Assembly: GCA_030446015.1 (NCBI GenBank)
Contig: JASUSO010000010.1
Span: 1-44,016 of the forward strand
Origin: Methanobacteriota archaeon
Lineage (GTDB): Archaea > Halobacteriota > Methanomicrobia > Methanomicrobiales > Methanoculleaceae
Length of the DNA stretch: 44,016 bases
Reading direction: 5' to 3'
In this document: one piece after another, positions 19,455-26,527 of the stretch
How positions within the stretch are numbered: position 1 is the stretch's first letter
How the letters are laid out: every line of letters starts with the position of its first letter
Notes under the pieces: model-generated
Told to the model about the DNA's origin: nothing
What the model saw: only the letters and a program-made list of their open reading frames with translations
Database searches by the model: none
Position numbers and translations under genes: made by a program

Positions 19455-19863
19455 CCCATACGACGAGATGTTTCGAGATATCGCCCGGCTGATGGAGAGG
19501 ATCTTAAGCGAGATGCCTCCCTGCGACCCGAAGATCATCGGGTTCACCATCATCGGCGGACTGCCCGAGGGAATCCCCTTCCCCGACGTTGCCGGAGATG
19601 GGGAGAGGGAGCCCGACATCGAGGTGATCGAAGGGGACGACTGCGTCTACATCACCGCGGTGGTGAATGCCCGGGCGGACGGAGCCCCATACGTCACGTT
19701 TCGGGAAGACTCCGTGACCCTCTGCACCGGGGGCGATAAAGAGACAGTCATCGATCTCGACTGCGAGATCGACGTACTGCACAGTTTCTACAACGTGCAG
19801 CACGGCGTGATCGACGCCGTCTGCCCAAAGAAGAGCGCACCGGGCAACGTCGCCCGGTCCTGA
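19444..19863 (+). CDS. Hsp20/alpha-crystallin-like protein
   Basis: The protein has 139 residues. Residues 1-20 (MANNPYDEMFRDIARLMERI) form a helix typical of the short archaeal Hsp20-like partners of ArsR-type regulators. Residues 55-130 look like a divergent alpha-crystallin domain: EPDIEVIEGDDCVYITAVV, then a beta-strand series, ending VQHGVIDAVCPKK in place of the usual NGVLxVxLPK. It starts at ATG 19444 inside the end of the regulator gene. A chaperone role is inferred from the fold and neighbour. Because the divergence is high, confidence in the family is moderate. Confidence 0.7.
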   Translation: MANNPYDEMFRDIARLMERILSEMPPCDPKIIGFTIIGGLPEGIPFPDVAGDGEREPDIEVIEGDDCVYITAVVNARADGAPYVTFREDSVTLCTGGDKETVIDLDCEIDVLHSFYNVQHGVIDAVCPKKSAPGNVARS

Positions 19864-19966
19864 ACCACCCACTCTTTTGCAGCGGACGCCTGCCGGGATC
19901 CGACGCTCTGCCAACCCACCACTTCACGGCGTCGCATGAGTTTTCGGCACGGAAAGAACCGAGGCC

Positions 19967-20022
19967 CTCACGCGAAGGATGACTTTCCCGAAGGGAAAGG
20001 AGTTCGAGCACCGCAGGTGCGA
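19967..20022 (-). repeat. Hairpin repeat, copy B (CGCGAAG and TCGAACTCC modules)
   Basis: Modules in order on the plus strand: CTCACGCGAAGGAT (19968-19980), a perfect 7-bp stem CTTTCCC/GGGAAAG (19983-19989 with 19993-19999), GGAGTTCGA (19999-20007), and a 5-bp stem GCACC/GGTGC (20008-20020). On the minus strand the order matches copy A. Confidence 0.6.
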
Positions 20023-20033
20023 AAAATGACGTA

Positions 20034-20552
20034 TCAGTGAAGTGCCGCATCCACACCGGCATCACGGAGCGCCTCAAGGATTGCCGCACGGACGCCGTCC
20101 ACCGTCTCGCCTTCGAGAGCCTCGCGGAGCGCCAAAACCGCCTCCTCGCCGCCGATCATGCCGAGGGACCGGGCTGCGCTCCGTCGAACGAACTCATTCT
20201 CGTCGTCCCGCATCTGCCCGAGCCGTTCAACCGCCCGGGGGTCGCCGAGCAGCCCGAGCCCCTTTGCCGCCATGTAGCGGACGTGATCCTTCTCATCGTC
20301 GAGGGCGGCGACGAGGGGGTCGAACGCCGCGCCGTCGCCGAGCAGCCCGAGGGCCTCCGCCGCACGGTAGCGCACCTTCCAGTCGCCGTCCGAGAGCAGG
20401 GCGATGCAGGCAGGGACGGCAGGTCTTCCAACCGCCACGAGCCCGTGCATCGCTTCCGCTCGCACGGCCTTATCCCGGTCGGAGAGCCGGGAGATCAGGG
20501 TCTGTATCGTCAAATGAACGTCTCCAGGTTCATAGAATATCCTATCGGTCAT
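20034..20552 (-). CDS. HEAT-repeat protein
   Basis: The 172-residue protein is made of about five HEAT/PBS-lyase-type repeats of about 31 residues, each with the pattern VRxxAAxALGxLGDxxAxxxLxxxLxDxD (for example VRYRAAEALGLLGD, VRYMAAKGLGLLGD, VRRSAARSLGMIGG). Such proteins are scaffolds or partner-binding modules, and the specific partner is unknown. The start ATG 20552 (MTDRIFYEPGDVH) is preferred over an upstream Met at 20594. Copy B of the hairpin repeat lies just past its 3' end, between it and the convergent Hsp20-like gene. Confidence 0.88.
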   Translation of the reverse strand: MTDRIFYEPGDVHLTIQTLISRLSDRDKAVRAEAMHGLVAVGRPAVPACIALLSDGDWKVRYRAAEALGLLGDGAAFDPLVAALDDEKDHVRYMAAKGLGLLGDPRAVERLGQMRDDENEFVRRSAARSLGMIGGEEAVLALREALEGETVDGVRAAILEALRDAGVDAALH

Positions 20553-20676
20553 GGTTCCGTCACATCCGCGGTGCCGTGTCCCGGCGTACATCACACGTTG
20601 AGACGGATCTATAATAAGTGCTTAGGGCCGCCGGAACCCGCTGCAAGAGCCGTATCCCCGCGTCCCCCTCCTGACG

Positions 20677-20802
20677 TCAGATCAGAAATCCAGAAGCGTA
20701 TATGGTAAGACCTGTCAGTACAACGAAACCTGTCCCAAGGATGAGCGCCCCCAGAGCGTCGAATAAGGGATCGCTCTCGATCCATTTTCCTAGAGCGTGC
20801 AT
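20677..20802 (-). CDS. Candidate 41-residue membrane protein
   Basis: A short frame from ATG 20802 to TGA 20677 encodes a soluble N-terminal turn (MHALGKWIESDPLFDALGA) followed by one hydrophobic helix (LILGTGFVVLTGLTIYASG). An AT-rich promoter-like region with ATTATATAG on the minus strand (near 20860-20870) lies about 60 bases upstream. I recognise no family. The regular hydrophobic segment and the AT-rich upstream suggest a real small protein, not noise, but there is no independent evidence. Confidence 0.45.
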   Translation of the reverse strand: MHALGKWIESDPLFDALGALILGTGFVVLTGLTIYASGFLI

Positions 20803-21018
20803 GACACCGAATACCGCATCCAGATATATATTTTACCTGGAGAATAAAAATAAATCATACTATATAATCACTTCAATAACGATACTCGCCAGATTACAGG
20901 TTTCAGGATTATCGAGAGGCTCTGAACGAGTTCCCGGAGCATCCCGGGAGACAGGCTGCGCGCCGTCGGGGGGGGGAGAGCTGCTCCGCTGAAACGCTGG
21001 AAAAGTGAAAGAAAGGGA

Positions 21019-21091
21019 CGCCCAGGACGGAATTCGAATCCGTGTCGACGGCGTGACAGGCCGTCATGATAGGCCACTACACTACCTGGGC
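21019..21091 (-). tRNA. tRNA-Asp (GTC)
   Basis: A full cloverleaf on the minus strand: acceptor GCCCAGG/CCTGGGC, discriminator G, anticodon stem ACGGC/GCCGT around CTGTCAC (anticodon GTC), and T-arm loop TTCGAAT. There is no encoded CCA. It lies just downstream of tRNA-Tyr and is probably transcribed with it. Confidence 0.95.
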
Positions 21092-21108
21092 ACTTGATGT
21101 TCGGGTGA

Positions 21109-21215
21109 TCCCGCCTCCCGGATTCGAACCGGGGACATCGCGGTAGCCGCGCAGTTCGCCCGAGAGCGAAGACCATACTACAGCCGCGCACTCTACCAGT
21201 CTGAGTTAAGGCGGG
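21109..21215 (-). tRNA. tRNA-Tyr (GTA) with an intron
   Basis: Acceptor CCCGCCT/AGGCGGG, discriminator A. The anticodon stem CGCGG/CCGCG encloses CTGTAG-intron-A, giving anticodon GTA. A 33-base intron occupies 21145-21177, at the canonical position after base 37, and would be removed by the archaeal splicing endonuclease. The C1-G72 pair and A73 are typical of archaeal tRNA-Tyr. A TATA-like AAATATTTAATA (minus strand, 21247-21258) sits upstream. Confidence 0.93.
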
Positions 21216-21246
21216 TCTCTGCTCTAACAATGTTAGATGGGGTTGT

Positions 21247-21258
21247 TATTAAATATTT
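21247..21258 (-). promoter_or_regulatory. TATA-like box of the tRNA-Tyr/tRNA-Asp pair
   Basis: AT-rich AAATATTTAATA on the minus strand, about 35 bases before the tRNA-Tyr 5' end, in an otherwise GC-rich region. Confidence 0.55.
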
Positions 21259-21298
21259 CGCAGGAGCCGCGAGCAACGGTAGAACAAGGGCATTATTC

Positions 21299-21307
21299 TT
21301 TATATAC
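21299..21307 (+). promoter_or_regulatory. TATA box of the LeuA/CimA-family gene
   Basis: TTTATATAC, centred near 21303. The expected transcription start, about 25 bases on, falls at about 21328, on top of two overlapping ATGs (21325 and 21329) that open only very short frames. Confidence 0.6.
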
Positions 21308-21362
21308 AACCACGGATAACGAGTATGTATGAACCCTACAAACGCTGAAGCACGCAGGAACG

Positions 21363-22907
21363 CTGAAGCGTACTGCCTTCTTCACCGATAGCCGTGCGAA
21401 CAAGAACGTCACTGTTTTCGACACCACACTGCGCGACGGTGAACAGACACCGGGTATCTCATTCACGCTCGAAGAGAAACTCGGTATTGCCGAACAGCTC
21501 TCCGGAATAGGAGTCCATGCCATCGAAGCGGGCTTTCCAGCGTCCTCGGATGCCGAACGCGAGATAGTCCGGGCCATCGTGGATCTCGGGCTCTCCGCAC
21601 AGGTCTGCGGCCTTGCGCGGTCGCTCCGGGCCGACGTTGATGCGTGCATCGACTGCGGCGTCGACATGGTCCACGTCTTCATCCCGACCTCCGACGTCCA
21701 GCGCGAGTACACCATCAAAAAGACCCGCGAACAGGTCCTCGAGGCCACCGGCGATATCATCGCCTATACGCGCGACCACGTCGACCGGTGCATGTTCTCC
21801 GCGATGGACGCCACGAGGACCGACTGGGATTACCTGATAGAGGTATACCGTGTTGCCGTGGACGCCGGAGCGACGATCATCAACGTGCCCGACACGGTCG
21901 GTGTGATCACCCCGACGGCCATGAAACGCCTCATCGAGCGGATCAACCGCGAGGTGAACTGCCCGATCGATGTCCACTGTCACAACGACTTCGGGCTCGC
22001 GGTGGCGAACACCATCGCTGCGGTCGAGGCCGGCGCCTCCCAGGTTCAGGTGACGGTGAACGGCATCGGCGAACGGGCGGGCAACGCCGACCTCGCGCAG
22101 ACGGTGATGGCGCTCTCGTCCATCTACGGAATCGATACCGGCATCAGGACGCAGAGCCTCGTCGAGACCTCGCGGCTCGTCGCCCGCTACGCGGGGATGA
22201 GCGTCCCGGCCATCCAGCCGATCGTCGGCGAGAACGCCTTTGCCCACGAGAGCGGGATCCACTCCCACGGTGTCATCACCCGGGCGGATACGTTCGAGCC
22301 GGGGATCATGACCCCGGAGATGGTCGGGCACCGGCGCAGGCTGAAACTCGGCAAACACGCCGGGAGGCATGCGGTCAAGCAGATGCTCGCCGAGGTGCAC
22401 ATGGAGCCCGCCGACGAACAGCTCGACGAGATCGTCGCCCGGGTGAAGGCGATTGCCGGCAAAGGCAAGCGCGTGACGGACGCAGACCTCTACGAGATCG
22501 CGGAGAGCGTCATGCAGCTCGCGCCCGACGAGAAGACCCTGGAGCTCCAGGACGTCGCTATCATGACCGGCAACCACGTCATCCCGACGGCAAGCGTCAG
22601 GGCGACCGTCAACGGGGTCGAGCACACCTTCTCGAGCATCGGCAACGGCCCGGTGGACGCGGCGGTACGGGCGATCCTCGGGATCATCCCGGCCCCGGTC
22701 CACTTAAAGGAGTTCAACATCGAGGCGATCTCCGGCGGCACCGATGCTCTCGGGCACGTCACGATCGCCGTCGAGGACGAGCGGGGCCGGGTCTTCGATG
22801 CCAGCGCCTCAAGCGACGACATCATCCTCGCGTCGGTCGAGGCGGTGATCACCGCGATCAACCTCGTCTGCCGGATGCGCAAACACGACCGCGAGCAAAA
22901 AGAGTGA
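21363..22907 (+). CDS. 2-isopropylmalate/citramalate/homocitrate synthase family protein, with no normal start codon
   Basis: It condenses acetyl-CoA with a 2-oxo acid in leucine, isoleucine or coenzyme B precursor synthesis. The exact substrate cannot be told here. From residue about 15 the sequence is intact: VFDTTLRDGEQTPG (metal and substrate site), HCHNDFGLAVANT near 210, NGIGERAGNA near 235, GENAFAHESGIH near 290, and a C-terminal LeuA regulatory domain. No ATG, GTG or TTG occurs in frame between the upstream stop (21330-21332) and the conserved core. The first usable GTG, at 21579, would delete the catalytic N-terminus. CTG 21363 (or ACG 21360) is the most likely start by comparison with the family's length. 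Confidence 0.85.
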   Translation: MKRTAFFTDSRANKNVTVFDTTLRDGEQTPGISFTLEEKLGIAEQLSGIGVHAIEAGFPASSDAEREIVRAIVDLGLSAQVCGLARSLRADVDACIDCGVDMVHVFIPTSDVQREYTIKKTREQVLEATGDIIAYTRDHVDRCMFSAMDATRTDWDYLIEVYRVAVDAGATIINVPDTVGVITPTAMKRLIERINREVNCPIDVHCHNDFGLAVANTIAAVEAGASQVQVTVNGIGERAGNADLAQTVMALSSIYGIDTGIRTQSLVETSRLVARYAGMSVPAIQPIVGENAFAHESGIHSHGVITRADTFEPGIMTPEMVGHRRRLKLGKHAGRHAVKQMLAEVHMEPADEQLDEIVARVKAIAGKGKRVTDADLYEIAESVMQLAPDEKTLELQDVAIMTGNHVIPTASVRATVNGVEHTFSSIGNGPVDAAVRAILGIIPAPVHLKEFNIEAISGGTDALGHVTIAVEDERGRVFDASASSDDIILASVEAVITAINLVCRMRKHDREQKE

Positions 22908-22932
22908 GGAACTCACTCGTTTTTTTAAAAAA
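22902..22932. terminator. Hairpin and T-run, bidirectional terminator
   Basis: A perfect stem GAGTGAG/CTCACTC (22902-22908 with 22912-22918) is followed by seven T (22920-22926) and then six A (22927-22932). The T-run ends the synthase transcript. The A-run reads as T on the minus strand, just after the prefoldin gene, and can end the superoperon. Confidence 0.75.
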
Positions 22933-22941
22933 GTTGACGGA

Positions 22942-23313
22942 TCAGGCGGGGCCGGAAGGCTGCTGTTTGCCCTCCAGCGCCCCTCTGATCTGCGAGGATA
23001 ACTGCTCGAACCTGCCCTGCAGCGCCTTCTCCTGCTTCTCGAGCGACTTGACGCGGAGATCGAGCGTCTCGATGCGCTCGTTTAAGGATGCAAGCACCTG
23101 CTCCTTGCTCTTCTGCATCATGACGGTGCCGACGTTCATGAAGACCGCCGCATCCTCGGGGACGTCGGCCAGGTCTTCAACCGCGCGCCTGGCTTCGCGG
23201 ATCGTCATCTCGTACTGTGCTTTCTGCGATACTACGGTCTGGAGCTGCTGCTGCATCTGCTGAAGCATCGCCAGCTGGTTCTGCACTTTTGGCGGGATGT
23301 TTTCCATATTCAT
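22942..23313 (-). CDS. pfdB: Prefoldin subunit beta
   Basis: This is the chaperone subunit that, with prefoldin alpha, holds unfolded proteins for the chaperonin. The 123-residue protein has the beta-subunit layout: an N-terminal coiled coil (IPPKVQNQLAMLQQMQQQLQ), a central beta-hairpin linker with the typical VFMNVGTVMMQ near residue 57, and a C-terminal coiled coil. It is the last gene of the superoperon. Starts at 23313 and 23307 are both in frame. A 160-base gap separates it from pcc1 and holds no gene that I can support. Confidence 0.9.
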   Translation of the reverse strand: MNMENIPPKVQNQLAMLQQMQQQLQTVVSQKAQYEMTIREARRAVEDLADVPEDAAVFMNVGTVMMQKSKEQVLASLNERIETLDLRVKSLEKQEKALQGRFEQLSSQIRGALEGKQQPSGPA

Positions 23314-23473
23314 CTACTCCTCGAATGAGATGGAGATCGGTAACAATATTTCGGGTGGCGGACAGCGGCCATCCCGGCCCTCTGCCCTTTCTCTACATGA
23401 TAGGGACGTGAAACCCTTAAAATGTAGGGTTCAAAGAAGGGGTATCATTCCCCCGAGCCCGGCGCCGGCCTTC

Positions 23474-23728
23474 CTACGGCGACGCACCAGACGGGACGGC
23501 AATCTCCCGCATCTCGACAGCGATCGTGATCAGCCGAAGCCAGGTATTTAAGGCCGCCCTGAGCGCCGGGATATCTGTGGCGCTCACCTCAAGGACGAGT
23601 GTCCCGTCGTCCGCGAGCCCGACCCGGACGGACGACCGCTCGCCCACGTCGCCCATCTCCTGGCAGACGGAGAGGTAGAGGGCACGGGCATCGGGGGTCG
23701 CGAACCGGAAGACCGCCGTATGTGTCAT
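23474..23728 (-). CDS. pcc1: KEOPS complex subunit Pcc1
   Basis: Pcc1 is a small dimerising subunit of the KEOPS complex, which makes N6-threonylcarbamoyladenosine at position 37 of ANN-decoding tRNAs. It has 84 residues with the ferredoxin-like beta-alpha-beta-beta-alpha pattern, ending in the family-typical helix ALRAALNTWLRLI. Its ATG overlaps the stop of the Brix gene (ATGA). The position between the Brix-domain gene and prefoldin is the usual one in the archaeal superoperon. Confidence 0.88.
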   Translation of the reverse strand: MTHTAVFRFATPDARALYLSVCQEMGDVGERSSVRVGLADDGTLVLEVSATDIPALRAALNTWLRLITIAVEMREIAVPSGASP

Positions 23729-24129
23729 GGGGCCACCTTCAGGGTATAGCGTCTCCGCTGGGCTCCGTCAAAGACGATCCGGTGCTCCGCGAGGGAGTCG
23801 CCGGCAAACACGACGTCGGCGTGGTCCTTGAACGCCTCGTAGACCGGGCGATCCGAGACGAAGAGCCCGCTTGCGATCGGTCCGGCCCGCTCCTCGACGG
23901 TGAAGGACGCAACACGGATCTCTGCCGTCTGCTCTCCACCGCTATATACTTGAATCAGAAAAAAAGGGCCGGATTTTGAGACGATCAGAACCGACTCGTC
24001 GAGGGCAAAAAGGTCGCCCATGCCCGCTTTGCCGCGGGTAACGTATCCGGCGCCGATCGAGAACGCCAGGTCCCGCGCAAGGGTGCGCACCTCGGGAACC
24101 GGTTTACGCGACGTCGTGACGACCGTCAT
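23725..24129 (-). CDS. Brix-domain ribosome biogenesis protein (Imp4-like)
   Basis: This archaeal one-domain relative of Imp4/Brx1 probably helps pre-rRNA processing or folding. It has 134 residues and begins with the expected [21 protein letters not shown]. The central and C-terminal beta-strands ([22 protein letters not shown]) follow family order. It overlaps both rpoP upstream and pcc1 downstream by start-stop overlaps, so translation of the three is coupled. Confidence 0.85.
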   Translation of the reverse strand: MTVVTTSRKPVPEVRTLARDLAFSIGAGYVTRGKAGMGDLFALDESVLIVSKSGPFFLIQVYSGGEQTAEIRVASFTVEERAGPIASGLFVSDRPVYEAFKDHADVVFAGDSLAEHRIVFDGAQRRRYTLKVAP

Positions 24130-24257
24130 CGAGCCTTCAGATCTTTTATTCCGGCTCCGCGTTCCTTGAAGAGGATGCGGTGCCCGCAGTAGGGGCAGCG
24201 TATATTGACGTCGATCTCCACTTTTTGTTTACAGCGAGCGCACTTATAGGCAGCCAC
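24126..24257 (-). CDS. rpoP: DNA-directed RNA polymerase subunit P (Rpo12)
   Basis: This zinc-ribbon subunit of archaeal RNA polymerase has only 43 residues, which makes it easy to miss. It starts at GTG 24257 (read as Met-Ala-Ala-Tyr). Zinc ligands are Cys6, Cys9, Cys21 and Cys24 (YKCARCKQ and IRCPYCGHR). The C-terminal tail [16 protein letters not shown] is characteristic of RpoP. The stop overlaps the Brix ATG, and it follows L37Ae by 6 bases, as expected in this operon. Confidence 0.93.
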   Translation of the reverse strand: MAAYKCARCKQKVEIDVNIRCPYCGHRILFKERGAGIKDLKAR

Positions 24258-24263
24258 GACCGA

Positions 24264-24554
24264 TTAACCCTCCTTCTGCAGCGACCGCTCGATGCTCCGC
24301 GCGGCGACGCGCATCACCGGCGTCTCCGGAACATAGCTGCCGCCTGCAAACTTGAACCCACACTTGCGGCACGTCCAGATGCCGGTTCCCACACGCTTGA
24401 CCGCTTCCTGGTCGCAGCGGGGGCACGCATGGCTCGCGCGGGAGATCGTCTCGATCTGGTTGACTCTCTTCCGGATAAACCGGCCATACCGCGGGCCGAA
24501 ACGCCCGGAACTTCCGACAACCCTGCCCTTTGCACTCTGTTTGCGATTTGCCAT
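24264..24554 (-). CDS. rpl37ae: 50S ribosomal protein L37Ae
   Basis: This zinc-binding large-subunit protein has 96 residues and is found only in archaea and eukaryotes. It shows the N-terminal basic segment (FGPRYGRFIRKRVNQIE) and a four-cysteine zinc finger (CPRCDQEAVKRVGTGIWTCRKC). It starts at ATG 24554. The 55-base gap before it, after SBDS, is where exosome genes occur in many other archaea. Confidence 0.95.
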   Translation of the reverse strand: MANRKQSAKGRVVGSSGRFGPRYGRFIRKRVNQIETISRASHACPRCDQEAVKRVGTGIWTCRKCGFKFAGGSYVPETPVMRVAARSIERSLQKEG

Positions 24555-24609
24555 TTCGCGTACCTCTTGTATGTCCTCTAATTTTTGTGCTGTCGATTAA
24601 TATAGTTAC

Positions 24610-25311
24610 TCACGATAGCCGTTCGATGATCCGGGTCTCCGCGTTCCCCTTGGAGATCCTGTTCACCAGGTCGTAGAACTCCTCCTGGACGCCTGCCGGA
24701 ATCTTCACGACCGCGATCCAGGATCCGTCCTTCTGCCACTCGTCCTGCTCGAGCGTCCCCGCGGTCGTGATCTCGTACGCCCTCGCGGTATAATCCGCCG
24801 GGACCTTCACGGCGATCCGGATCTCCTCAAACCGGATGGGGAGGATCGGCCGGAGCGCCTTGACCACGTCTTTGACCTGCTCCTCGACGGACTTGAAGGG
24901 ATCGACGTTCACCCTCGCCTCTTCCATCGCAAGCTCGATGCGCCGCGGGGGGTGGGGGTACCCGGACTGCGGGTTGACCGCGTTCCTCGCGATGAACGTG
25001 ACGATCCGGTTCCGCTTCTCCGCGATGAGGTTGCGGCGCTGTTCCGCCGTGAGGTGGATCTCGCCTTTCTGGATGATCCGGAGTGCCGCCTGCTCGAAAT
25101 CGGTCGTCTTGAAGACCTTCAGAAGGGCCTCGTCTGAGGCCCGTTCGGCATGTGCGGCGTTCGAGAAGACGGAATCTGCAGCGACGACATCCTCGAGGTC
25201 AATCTTTTCGCCCTGCCGGATGCGCATGGCCTGGTTGGGGTCGACGAGGACCTCGAACCGCTCTCCGTAACTCTCAAGCCGCGCCACTACTGCCTGGTCG
25301 AGAGGAATCAT
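24610..25311 (-). CDS. Ribosome maturation protein SBDS
   Basis: This is the archaeal ortholog of the Shwachman-Bodian-Diamond protein, a late 50S maturation factor. It has 233 residues and three domains: the N-terminal FYSH domain (MIPLDQAVVARLESYGERFEVLVDP), a helical middle domain (ARNAVNPQSGYPHPPRRIE near 120, a family hallmark), and a ferredoxin-like C-terminus. ATG 25311 fits the family. A GTG at 25326 overlapping the psmA stop (GTGA) is the alternative and would add five residues. Confidence 0.92.
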   Translation of the reverse strand: MIPLDQAVVARLESYGERFEVLVDPNQAMRIRQGEKIDLEDVVAADSVFSNAAHAERASDEALLKVFKTTDFEQAALRIIQKGEIHLTAEQRRNLIAEKRNRIVTFIARNAVNPQSGYPHPPRRIELAMEEARVNVDPFKSVEEQVKDVVKALRPILPIRFEEIRIAVKVPADYTARAYEITTAGTLEQDEWQKDGSWIAVVKIPAGVQEEFYDLVNRISKGNAETRIIERLS

Positions 25312-25322
25312 AGGGCTGACGC

Positions 25323-26045
25323 TCACTCTTCAAACTGGTCAACGTATGCCTTTACCTCGTCCTTCCCCAGTTTTCGGAACTCCCGGGTCTCGATGGAGAC
25401 AAGCCCGATCTCGATGGCGCCCACATCGAGTTTGCCCTCCGTCGCGGCGTGCAGGGCCTTGATCCCGAGCCCGATGGCGGCGGCGAAGTCGGCATCCTCC
25501 CGGTACTCGTCCTCGAAGACCTTCATGACGGCAGGCCTGCCCGTGCCGATGCCGGTCGCCTTGTACTCGAGCAGCGTGCCGCTCGGATCGGTCTCGAAGA
25601 GGCGGGCCTCCCCGTCACTGACTCCCGCGATCAGGAGAGCGGTCCCGTAGGGGCGTGCCCCGCCGAACTGGGTGTAGGTCTGCATGTGGTCGCAGAGTTT
25701 CTTCGCGAGGATCTCGACGTTTATCGGCTCGTTGTAGGAGACACGGTTGATCTGAGATTCGACCCGCGCCCGGTCTACGAGAGAACGCGCATCGCCGACG
25801 AGGCCGGAGGACGCAACGCCGATGTGCGAGTCGATCTTGAAGATCTTCTCGATGGAGGCCGGTTCAAGGAGACGGGACGTCACCCTCTTATCGACGATCA
25901 GCACGACGCCTTCGCTGCACTTGATTCCGACGGCAGTCGTGCCTCGTTTCACCGCTTCTCTGGCGTACTCGACCTGGTAAAGCCTTCCGTCCGGGCTGAA
26001 CACTGTGATCGCCCGGTCATATCCCATCTGATATTGTGGTTGCAT
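25323..26045 (-). CDS. psmA: Proteasome subunit alpha
   Basis: This non-catalytic subunit forms the outer rings of the 20S proteasome and gates substrate entry. The 240-residue protein begins MQPQYQMGYDRAITVFSPDG, with the gating N-terminus and the alpha-type signature YDRAITVFSPDGRLYQVEYA. An ATG-TAA junction with one shared base links it to the Pop5 gene upstream. No beta-subunit gene lies in the window. Confidence 0.96.
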   Translation of the reverse strand: MQPQYQMGYDRAITVFSPDGRLYQVEYAREAVKRGTTAVGIKCSEGVVLIVDKRVTSRLLEPASIEKIFKIDSHIGVASSGLVGDARSLVDRARVESQINRVSYNEPINVEILAKKLCDHMQTYTQFGGARPYGTALLIAGVSDGEARLFETDPSGTLLEYKATGIGTGRPAVMKVFEDEYREDADFAAAIGLGIKALHAATEGKLDVGAIEIGLVSIETREFRKLGKDEVKAYVDQFEE

Positions 26046-26527
26046 TATCGTTCCTCCAAATCGGCTTCGGTGAAAAACAATGACTTCTGATGCTTAATAC
26101 CCTTTTCAACCAAATCAACCTTTTGACGCGGGTAGCGATAGACCGCGAAATAAGTTTCCCCGATCTTCACTTCCCTGTCTCCGGATAGCTGGCGGATCGG
26201 TCTCATCCGGCGCCGCAGTGCGTGGATCGTCCCCGAGGTGGCGACCGTCCGGAGTGCAATCCGCTCATCGGCGACCGAGGTGACCGTCGAAAGCGCGACG
26301 GCGATATCCTTCTCGGTACCCCGCCGGCACCGGACGACGACGTATCCGCCTTCGCAGAAGACCACCGCGGGCTGCGCAAGACCTGCAGCCGCATCGCCAA
26401 GGAGCGAGGTCGCGGCCTCATAGACCGCAAGATACACCTGTTTCTGGTCCACCTGTGCCCCATAGGGAAGGATCTGCGCCAGGATGTAGCGCCGCTTCGT
26501 CCGCATCGCCGGGGGTCTCGGCCTCAT
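26045..26527 (-). CDS. rnp2: RNase P protein component 2 (Pop5)
   Basis: This protein cofactor of RNase P assists the RNA subunit in tRNA 5' maturation, working with Rpp30. The 160-residue protein matches the Pop5 core RRYILAQILPYGAQVDQKQVYLAVYEA. Its C-terminal 50 residues are longer than the minimal family and include KIGETYFAVYRYPRQK. The start ATG 26527 overlaps the rnp3 stop (ATGA), and Met 26506 is a possible shorter start. Confidence 0.88.
   Translation of the reverse strand: MRPRPPAMRTKRRYILAQILPYGAQVDQKQVYLAVYEAATSLLGDAAAGLAQPAVVFCEGGYVVVRCRRGTEKDIAVALSTVTSVADERIALRTVATSGTIHALRRRMRPIRQLSGDREVKIGETYFAVYRYPRQKVDLVEKGIKHQKSLFFTEADLEER

Noticed and set aside
21459-22703. Long minus-strand frame opposite the LeuA/CimA-family gene
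   Set aside because: Antisense to strongly conserved catalytic motifs, with no family resemblance.
23314-23473. Possible small gene between pcc1 and prefoldin beta
   Set aside because: All frames in this 160-base gap are broken or short, and no zinc-ribbon or helical pattern is seen on the operon strand.
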